Assembly: GCA_018969565.1 (NCBI GenBank)
Contig: JAGWYC010000086.1
Span: 1 to 7,969, forward strand
Source: Bacteroidota bacterium
GTDB taxonomy: Bacteria > Bacteroidota > Bacteroidia > NS11-12g > UBA955
Length of the DNA stretch: 7,969 nt
Direction of reading: 5' to 3'
Shown here: positions 1 to 5,170 of the stretch, one piece after another
Numbering within the stretch: the first letter of the stretch is position 1
Layout: the number at the start of each line of letters is the position of its first letter
The notes under the pieces: model-generated
Told to the model about the DNA's origin: nothing
The model's database searches: none
The model's input: the letters and a program-made list of their open reading frames with translations, nothing else
Program-made: the position numbers and the translations under genes

Positions 1-1223
1 GGGGACGTCGTGAAGACGGCCTGCGGCCGCAGGCCGTGCGCATCGGCGATATTGAACCCCTGGCCAGTCCGAGGCTGGTCTGTGAAGATGCTGAGTTGAA
101 CCGTGTTCTGGGCGGGGGCATCGTGCCCGGCTCACTGATTCTGTGCGGCGGCGAACCCGGCATCGGCAAGAGCACACTGCTGTTACAGGTGGCGCTGCAA
201 CTTGGCGAAAAGGTGATGTATGTGAGCGGGGAAGAAAGCGAAGAACAACTGAAAATGCGGGCCGAACGCATCGGCATCGTGAACGAGCAGTGCTTCATCC
301 TCACCGAAACCCAGGTGGAAGCGGTATTGCAAAGGCTCGAAGAGCATCAGCCTGCTCTGGTCATCGTGGACAGCATCCAGACCTTATACACCGACAGCAT
401 TGAAAGTGCCCCCGGCAGCATTTCGCAGATCCGCGACTGCGCTTCCGCATTGATGCGCTACGCCAAAACAGCCGACGTGCCGGTATTTCTGATCGGACAT
501 ATCAACAAAGACGGACAACTGGCAGGCCCGAAAATTCTGGAACACATGGTGGATACGGTATTGCAGTTTGAAGGCGACCGCCACCATACCTACCGCATCC
601 TGCGCACGTTGAAGAACCGCTTTGGCAATACCAGCGAACTGGGCATCTACGAGATGACCGGCAGCGGCCTGCGCCCGGTGGACAATCCTTCCGAAATTCT
701 GATTTCTCAGCGCGACGAAGCCCTGAGCGGCATATCCATTGCCGCCGCCATGGAAGGCCTGCGCCCCTTGCTGATTGAAACACAGGCCCTGGTGAGCAGC
801 GCCGTGTACGGAACCCCGCAGCGTACCTGCACGGGCTACGACTTACGCAGGCTGAATATGCTCCTGGCCGTGCTGGAAAAGCGTTGCGGCTTCCGGTTGG
901 GTGCCCAGGATGTGTTTGTGAACATTGCCGGCGGACTGCGCGTAGAAGACCCCGGCATGGACCTGGGCATCGTGGCGGCCATCCTGAGCAGCTACCAGAA
1001 TCTGTCCCTTCCCGCTGATATTGTATGCTGCGCAGAAGTCGGTCTGGCCGGAGAAATCCGCGCCGTAAACCGCATCGAGCAGCGCATCGCCGAAGCCGAG
1101 AAACTGGGCTTCAGCCAGATTATTGTCAGCAAATACAACCGCCTGCAGGAACCCGAAAAAAGGCGCATCAAAGTGATACAAGCCGGCAGAGTTGACGAAG
1201 TATTCAGCCTGCTGTTTGGCTGA
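1..1223 (+). CDS. radA: DNA repair protein RadA (Sms), 5'-truncated by window edge
   Basis: RadA is a RecA-like ATPase that drives branch migration and processing of recombination intermediates during DNA repair. The reading frame is open to the left edge (first whole codon at 3), leaving 406 residues. The family is usually about 450-460, so roughly 50 N-terminal residues, including the C4 zinc finger, lie outside the window. The ATPase core opens with LNRVLGGGIVPGS, then Walker A GEPGIGKST (150-176) and Walker B LVIVD ending at 371. The RadA-specific KNRFG motif is at 612-626. The C-terminal part is the Lon-protease-like domain, with GGLRVEDPGMDLGIVAA, which in RadA is structural rather than proteolytic. 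The GTG at 36 is in frame but is not the true start, because the homology and the open frame extend upstream. The stop is TGA at 1221-1223. The gene ends 59 nt before the aminopeptidase on the same strand with no terminator between them, so read-through is possible. Identification is secure. Confidence 0.96.
   Translation, partial: GRREDGLRPQAVRIGDIEPLASPRLVCEDAELNRVLGGGIVPGSLILCGGEPGIGKSTLLLQVALQLGEKVMYVSGEESEEQLKMRAERIGIVNEQCFILTETQVEAVLQRLEEHQPALVIVDSIQTLYTDSIESAPGSISQIRDCASALMRYAKTADVPVFLIGHINKDGQLAGPKILEHMVDTVLQFEGDRHHTYRILRTLKNRFGNTSELGIYEMTGSGLRPVDNPSEILISQRDEALSGISIAAAMEGLRPLLIETQALVSSAVYGTPQRTCTGYDLRRLNMLLAVLEKRCGFRLGAQDVFVNIAGGLRVEDPGMDLGIVAAILSSYQNLSLPADIVCCAEVGLAGEIRAVNRIEQRIAEAEKLGFSQIIVSKYNRLQEPEKRRIKVIQAGRVDEVFSLLFG
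16..37. repeat. Perfect 22-bp palindrome within radA linker
   Basis: Positions 16-26 are the exact reverse complement of 27-37 (half-site ACGGCCTGCGG), with no loop or mismatch. The symmetry stops at 15/38. It contains GCGGCCGC at 23-30. It is translated as part of the RadA linker between the zinc finger and the ATPase core. As RNA it could fold into a GC-rich hairpin only by sacrificing the central bases as a loop. No function can be assigned from the sequence. Confidence 0.85.
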
Positions 1224-1268
1224 GGCAGGAAACATTTTCGAAGAAAACAGGAAAAAGTCCGGCGCGCT

Positions 1269-1276
1269 TATTTTTG
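1269..1276 (+). promoter_or_regulatory. Candidate Bacteroidetes -7 promoter box (TAnnTTTG) for the aminopeptidase
   Basis: TATTTTTG matches the Bacteroidetes primary sigma factor -7 consensus TAnnTTTG at every fixed position. It ends 6 nt before the ATG at 1283. No TTG or TTTG -33 box is visible at the usual spacing (about 1243-1251), so the match could be chance. If real, transcription would start within a few bases of the ATG and give an almost leaderless mRNA. That would fit the lack of a convincing Shine-Dalgarno sequence. Confidence 0.35.
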
Positions 1277-1282
1277 TCGGAT

Positions 1283-3757
1283 ATGTTCATCCGCAACATC
1301 TTTCTAGGACTCCTGGGCATCGGCTCCATCTTCGGGGCATTGCAGGCTCAAGACTATCAGGCCTACGACCGCGACCCCGGGGCCCACGAAACCGACCGCA
1401 ACATTGATGTGAGCCACATGCTGCTCGAAGTATCATTCAAGCCGGAAGAAGGCCTGGTGATGGGGAAAGTGAAGCACACCTTCACGCTGCTGCAGCCACA
1501 GGCAGACACCATATTCCTGGATGGCCCCGGCATCAAAGTGAAAGGCATCAAAGCCTGGCGCATCACGCGCAGTGGTGCCAAACAAACCGTGCAGGAAACT
1601 ACCATTCCCGCCACCTGGCGCAGTATCACGCAGGGCATTGTGGTTGTGGGAACGGAGTTCAAGGGCGTGGGTGCCGAATATGCCGTGGAGCTGGAGTATG
1701 AAGCCAATCCGAAACGCGGCATTTACTTCGTAGGCTGGAAACTGCCCGAAATTACCGATCCCGCCCACATGAGCCGCAGGCAGATCTGGACCCAGGGACA
1801 AGGCATTGACAACCGCCACTGGATTCCCATGATTGACCAGCGCAGCGATAAGTTCATTACTGAAGTGAAGGTTCATTTCGACAAAAGCTATCAGGTATTA
1901 TCCAATGGGCAGCTTTTGGCCAATAAAGAAGAAGGCAATGGCAACAAGCTTTGGCACTACCGCATCAACAAACAGCATGCAGGCTACCTGCTCATGCTGG
2001 CCATAGACCGTTATGCGGTGAAGCGCACAACCACAAAACGAGGCACGCCCATTCAATTCTGGTATTATCCCGAAAACCCTGAGCGACTGGAGCCCAGCAG
2101 CAAATACAGCGAAGCGATAATCGAAGCGTTAGAAGATGAAACCGGCTACGCCTACCCCTGGGGTTCCTACGCCCAGGTGATGGTGCAGGAGTTCCTGTAC
2201 GGCGCTATGGAAAATACCGGTGCCACGGTATTCGGCGACTTCTTCTGGATTGACTCACGTGGCTACCTGGACCGCAACTATGTAGGAGTGAATGCCCACG
2301 AGGCGGCGCATCAGTGGTTCGGCGACCTGGTCACAGCCCGCACCGATGCCGACCAGTGGCTGCAGGAGAGTTTCGCCACCTACTACCCCACCCTGGTTTT
2401 CCGCAAACTGATGGGTGATGATGAAATGAAATGGCAGCAGCGCGGCAACATGAATTCTGCCATAGCCGCCGGAGAAAAGAACAGCCTACCTGTGCGCCAT
2501 TCCAATAGCGGCACCGCCCGTATTTATCCCAAAGGCGCTTCGGTGCTGAGCATGATGCGCTATGTGCTGGGCGAAGATGCCTACCGTCGCAGCATCAAAC
2601 TATATCTGGACCGACACGCTTTCGGTAATGTAGAAACCCATGACCTGCAAAAGGCCATCATTGATGCTACAGGTGTGAACCTGGATTGGTTCTTCGACCA
2701 GTGGATCTGGCGGGGTGGAGAACCTCATTATCAGGTAAGTACGCTGACCTCCGGCAAGAACCTGGTATTTACCATTGAACAAATTCACAAGCAAGAACCC
2801 ACTGTGGGGGTGTTTAAGATGCCCGTATGGCTGGCTGTTTATTATAAAGACGGCAGTTCTGACCGCAAACAGGTGATGGTGGACAAGCTTTACCAGCAGG
2901 TATATTTCCCGCTTACATCAGGGAAAGAAGTAGCCTTTGCTTTGTTCGATGAACACTCAAACATCCTGAAGAAAATCAACTTCCGAAAATCGGCTGAAGA
3001 ATTGCTGGCACAGGCTTCCATGGCTGCCGGCATGCTGGACCGTTACGATGCTTTGGTTGCTTTGGGCAAGATGGGCAGCGAGGTTATTCCGGCAGGTTTT
3101 CTGGAAGACCGTTTTGCAAAAGAAACCCACCGCAGCATCAGGGCGGAACTGGCACGTATGATGATGAAATCAAACAATGCCACACAAGCCCTGAAGCTGA
3201 TGGCTGACCCCGAAGTAGATGTGCGCCGTGCCGTGGTGGAAAGCCTCAGCGCTTCCGACGCCAATGAACCTGTTTTGGTGCGTGCCCTGAAAGACTCCAG
3301 CTACGGAATTATAGAAAATGCACTCGTAAAGCTGATGACCTGGCAAAAAGATGCTTCCAAACGCACAGGCTACCTGGAACTGACCAAGGGCTTATATGGC
3401 AATCAGCACGGCCTGCACATTCGCTGGCTGGAACTGGCCATTCCGCAATACGGACCGGAAATGAGCGGACCTATGAAGGGCATGATTATTGACTATTCAG
3501 GACCCATGTACGAGTTCCGTACCCGGGTAAATGCCTTCGAGGCCCTGAAACGCCTGAATTTGTTCAGCGAAGGCATTTGCCGCAATTTGTTTGAAGCCGG
3601 CATGAGTTTCAATAGCCGCCTGAGCAATCCCGCCCGCGAAACCCTGAATTATTTCAAGCAGCAAAGTGCTTCGCTGGCCCTGATGAAGCAGGTAGCTGCC
3701 TCTTCAGAGTGGAATGCAGAGCAGCAGAAAGTGATTAAGGAAATCATCGGCAACTAA
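1283..3757 (+). CDS. Secreted M1-family zinc aminopeptidase with C-terminal HEAT-like region
   Basis: This is a complete 824-residue metallopeptidase of the M1 (gluzincin) family, which removes N-terminal residues from peptides. Residues 1-22 (MFIRNIFLGLLGIGSIFGALQA) form a signal peptide with likely signal peptidase I cleavage before QDY. There is no lipobox cysteine, so a periplasmic or extracellular location is inferred. The M1 hallmarks are all present: GAMEN at 307-311 (substrate N-terminus binding), HEAAH at 339-343 (Zn ligands H339 and H343, catalytic E340), the third ligand E362 exactly 18 residues after the HExxH, and the transition-state tyrosine Y415 in the IYPKGASVL segment. The order is the N-terminal beta domain, the catalytic domain (about 220-500), a beta segment, then an alpha-helical HEAT/ARM-like tail from about 570 that includes MADPEVDVRRAVVESL. 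An in-frame TTG at 1274 would add MSD, but the ATG at 1283 gives the better signal peptide. A strong terminator follows the TAA. Substrate preference cannot be read from the sequence. Confidence 0.93.
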   Translation: MFIRNIFLGLLGIGSIFGALQAQDYQAYDRDPGAHETDRNIDVSHMLLEVSFKPEEGLVMGKVKHTFTLLQPQADTIFLDGPGIKVKGIKAWRITRSGAKQTVQETTIPATWRSITQGIVVVGTEFKGVGAEYAVELEYEANPKRGIYFVGWKLPEITDPAHMSRRQIWTQGQGIDNRHWIPMIDQRSDKFITEVKVHFDKSYQVLSNGQLLANKEEGNGNKLWHYRINKQHAGYLLMLAIDRYAVKRTTTKRGTPIQFWYYPENPERLEPSSKYSEAIIEALEDETGYAYPWGSYAQVMVQEFLYGAMENTGATVFGDFFWIDSRGYLDRNYVGVNAHEAAHQWFGDLVTARTDADQWLQESFATYYPTLVFRKLMGDDEMKWQQRGNMNSAIAAGEKNSLPVRHSNSGTARIYPKGASVLSMMRYVLGEDAYRRSIKLYLDRHAFGNVETHDLQKAIIDATGVNLDWFFDQWIWRGGEPHYQVSTLTSGKNLVFTIEQIHKQEPTVGVFKMPVWLAVYYKDGSSDRKQVMVDKLYQQVYFPLTSGKEVAFALFDEHSNILKKINFRKSAEELLAQASMAAGMLDRYDALVALGKMGSEVIPAGFLEDRFAKETHRSIRAELARMMMKSNNATQALKLMADPEVDVRRAVVESLSASDANEPVLVRALKDSSYGIIENALVKLMTWQKDASKRTGYLELTKGLYGNQHGLHIRWLELAIPQYGPEMSGPMKGMIIDYSGPMYEFRTRVNAFEALKRLNLFSEGICRNLFEAGMSFNSRLSNPARETLNYFKQQSASLALMKQVAASSEWNAEQQKVIKEIIGN

Positions 3758-3778
3758 GCCAACAAAAGCATATTGAAT

Positions 3779-3811
3779 AAAAAAGAGCAACCTGTGGGTT
3801 GCTCTTTTTTT
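3779..3811. terminator. Bidirectional intrinsic terminator
   Basis: A perfect inverted repeat has arms at 3779-3792 and 3797-3810 around a TGTG loop. Its core is GAGCAACC / GGTTGCTC, flanked by six A on the left and seven T on the right. On the + strand it is a textbook rho-independent terminator, starting 21 nt after the aminopeptidase stop. Because of the A-run, the reverse strand is equally good, so it can also end the ileS-dksA-lspA transcript. That would leave a 3' UTR of about 310-340 nt on the - strand. Confidence 0.92.
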
Positions 3812-3926
3812 ATGGTACATAGCGCATGTTCATCCTGAGTAATACTGTTGTATCATACCCCCGACATCGGCAGGGACGCAAGAACCCTGAACTGCGAAAA
3901 GGCGGTAAAGTTTGCCGTCCTTCGGC

Positions 3927-3977
3927 GGGCTCAGGATGACAAAGGGCTCAGGATGACAAAGGACTCAGGATGACAAA
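3927..3977. repeat. Three tandem 17-bp repeats (GGGCTCAGGATGACAAA)
   Basis: Units at 3927-3943 and 3944-3960 are identical. The third at 3961-3977 differs by one base (GGACTC instead of GGGCTC). The core CTCAGGATGACA is the reverse complement of TGTCATCCTGAG, a motif I associate with dispersed intergenic repeats in many environmental bacterial genomes. That association comes from memory, not a search. Other fragments of the motif lie at 3831-3839, 3984-3995 and 4004-4023, so the spacer looks like a decayed or rearranged cluster of one repeat family. Confidence 0.88.
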
Positions 3978-3995
3978 ATCCCATGTCATCCTGAG
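3964..3995. repeat. 12-bp perfect inverted repeat with 8-nt loop
   Basis: CTCAGGATGACA at 3964-3975, inside the third 17-bp unit, pairs perfectly with TGTCATCCTGAG at 3984-3995 across an 8-nt loop. The other two tandem copies (3930-3941 and 3947-3958) can pair with the same right arm in alternative, longer-looped structures. No U-run follows on either strand, so it is not an obvious intrinsic terminator. In the - strand transcript it would sit in the 3' UTR of lspA and could act as an RNA-stabilising hairpin, which is inference. Confidence 0.8.
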
Positions 3996-4032
3996 CTAGT
4001 TTACCCTGAGCGAAGCCGAAGGGAAGGACCTT

Positions 4033-4136
4033 TTAACCGATGCTTACTCTTCAGCGGATTAACTGATGCATACTCTTCAGCGCATTAACCGCTGCATACT
4101 CTTCCGCGGATTAACCGATGTTTACTCTTCAGCGGA
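4033..4136. repeat. lspA: Four-unit 26-bp tandem array overlapping the lspA 3' end
   Basis: Four contiguous units of exactly 26 bp lie at 4033-4058, 4059-4084, 4085-4110 and 4111-4136. Each begins TTAAC and contains ACTCTTC; they differ from one another at a few positions. The last unit encodes the end of LspA (S-A-E-E and the stop at 4122-4124, reading the - strand). The other three look like downstream copies of this gene end. Units 1 and 4 keep GAGTAA on the - strand, whereas units 2 and 3 read GAGTAT. There are no spacers, so it is not a CRISPR array. Confidence 0.9.
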
Positions 4137-4787
4137 AGAATGCTCCTGCGCTGTAGAAGGATTGGCTTCGAGCTTGGTATTGGCAAAAAGATACTTCTGA
4201 AACAGCAGGATGCTGATCACACCCACGCTGATGGCAGCATCGGCGATGTTCCAGATGGCTCCGAAGAAGGTAAAATGCTCACCGCCCCATATCGGGAGCC
4301 AGTTGGGCAGATATCCTTCCCAGATGGGCGCATAGAACATGTCCACTACGCGGCCTTCAAACCAGCCGCCGGGATAAAAGTTGCGGTCTTTGAACATCAC
4401 TCCGTAGAAAACGGAATCTATAATATTACCCAAGGCTCCGGCGATAATCAGCGCAATGCAGACCAGGAAGCCCATTCTGGCTTTCATGGAAGCCTGTTTG
4501 TACAAGTACCAGCATCCAAACATCACGGCACCGATGCGAAAGGTGGTAAGCAGGTATTTACCTATGCGTCCACCCAATTCGATACCGAAGGCCATTCCGT
4601 TGTTTTCGGTGTAGTGCATCACGAACCAGTCGCCGAAGATGCTGAACTGTTCGCGCCAGGCCATGTGGGTTTTCACCCAAACCTTAAGTACCTGATCCGC
4701 AATCAGAATCAGAATGATTAACGCTGCAGGAAGCCAAAGGCGCTTCCATACGGAATCATGGGGATGCAGTACCGCTTGTTGTTCCAC
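4122..4787 (-). CDS. lspA: Lipoprotein signal peptidase (signal peptidase II)
   Basis: LspA is an inner-membrane aspartyl protease that cuts the signal peptide of prolipoproteins just before the lipid-modified cysteine. The product has 221 residues, longer than the roughly 150-170 of proteobacterial enzymes. Family signatures are NNGMAFG at 62-68, GALGNIID ending in D124, VVDM with D149, and NIADAAIS with D183. D149 and D183 match the catalytic aspartate pair of LspA structures, and N121 and D124 are also conserved. About 25 residues separate D124 from D149 instead of about 9; I take this insertion to be a Bacteroidetes trait. Hydrophobic segments lie near 18-36, 78-96, 106-122 and 181-199. 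The hydrophilic tail ends in SSAEE inside the tandem array. The start is GTG, 1 nt after the stop of the DksA-like gene, with no in-frame ATG ahead of the first membrane segment. Translational coupling is likely. Confidence 0.95.
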   Translation of the reverse strand: MEQQAVLHPHDSVWKRLWLPAALIILILIADQVLKVWVKTHMAWREQFSIFGDWFVMHYTENNGMAFGIELGGRIGKYLLTTFRIGAVMFGCWYLYKQASMKARMGFLVCIALIIAGALGNIIDSVFYGVMFKDRNFYPGGWFEGRVVDMFYAPIWEGYLPNWLPIWGGEHFTFFGAIWNIADAAISVGVISILLFQKYLFANTKLEANPSTAQEHSSAEE

Positions 4788-4788
4788 C

Positions 4789-5163
4789 TTATTTCTGGCC
4801 CAGCTTGGCTTCGATGCTCATGGTGGTGTGTGGAACGGCGCGCAAACGCTCCTTGGGAATCAATTTCCCGGTTACCTTACACACGCCATAGGTGCCATTT
4901 TCTACCCTGACCAGCGCGGCTTCCAGGTTGTTGATGAATTTTTTCAGCCTTCCTGCAAGCTGGGTAAGGTTTTCTTTTTCGAAGGTATCGGCACCATCGT
5001 CAAGGGTCAGATAATTGTTGTTGGTGCTGTCGGTACCGTTTTCATTGCCGTCGCGCAACTGGCGCTGCAAGGTGTTAAATTCTTCTCTGGCTACATCAAG
5101 TTTTTTATTGATGATGTCGCGAAATTCTTTGAGTTCTTCTTCGGAGTAACGGTTCTTTTCCAT
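4789..5163 (-). CDS. TraR/DksA-family protein with degenerate zinc finger
   Basis: The product is a 124-residue protein of the TraR/DksA family, whose members enter the RNA polymerase secondary channel and alter initiation, often together with ppGpp. The layout is a helical N-terminus, the acidic tip D56-G-A-D59 (matching the D71/D74 pair of E. coli DksA), a second coiled-coil helix, and a C-terminal globular part beginning TYGVCKVTGKLIPKERLRAVP. Of the four zinc-binding cysteines of classical DksA only C95 remains; the others align with T98, S116 and A119. Zinc binding at that site is therefore improbable. I recall the same Cys-poor form in Bacteroidetes homologues, so it is probably lineage-typical rather than decay. 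The ATG is at 5161-5163, 7 nt after the ileS stop, with no clear Shine-Dalgarno. It sits inside the ileS-lspA operon. Family membership is sure; the regulatory role is inferred from homology. Confidence 0.9.
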   Translation of the reverse strand: MEKNRYSEEELKEFRDIINKKLDVAREEFNTLQRQLRDGNENGTDSTNNNYLTLDDGADTFEKENLTQLAGRLKKFINNLEAALVRVENGTYGVCKVTGKLIPKERLRAVPHTTMSIEAKLGQK

Positions 5164-5170
5164 AGCGTGG

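Larger units (their letters stand above)
3758..4121. other. Repeat-rich intergenic region between convergent genes
   Basis: This 364-nt stretch separates the 3' ends of the aminopeptidase (+) and lspA (-). I see no plausible coding sequence or RNA gene. It holds, from left to right, a bidirectional terminator (3779-3811), a lone CATCCTGAG copy (3831-3839), a stem-forming patch (3901-3926), three tandem 17-bp units (3927-3977), an inverted copy of their core (3984-3995), a related CCCTGAGCGAAGCCGAAGGG stretch (4004-4023), and a four-unit 26-bp tandem array that runs into lspA (4033-4136). Between 3840 and 3900 I see no recognisable feature. Confidence 0.85.

Noticed and set aside
36..38. GTG as the start of radA
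   Set aside because: The frame is open upstream to the window edge and RadA needs an N-terminal zinc finger, so the true start is outside.
1274..1276. TTG as the start of the aminopeptidase
   Set aside because: It adds only MSD before a normal signal peptide, and the ATG at 1283 is the better start. The TTG is part of the candidate -7 box.
3964..3995. Second intrinsic terminator
   Set aside because: The hairpin is strong but has no following T-run on either strand. The one at 3779-3811 fits far better.
3758..4121. Small RNA or tRNA gene in the spacer
   Set aside because: I found no cloverleaf, no promoter-like element and no known RNA signature. The structure present is explained by repeats.
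4033..4136. CRISPR array
   Set aside because: The units are directly adjacent with no unique spacers, and no cas genes are nearby.
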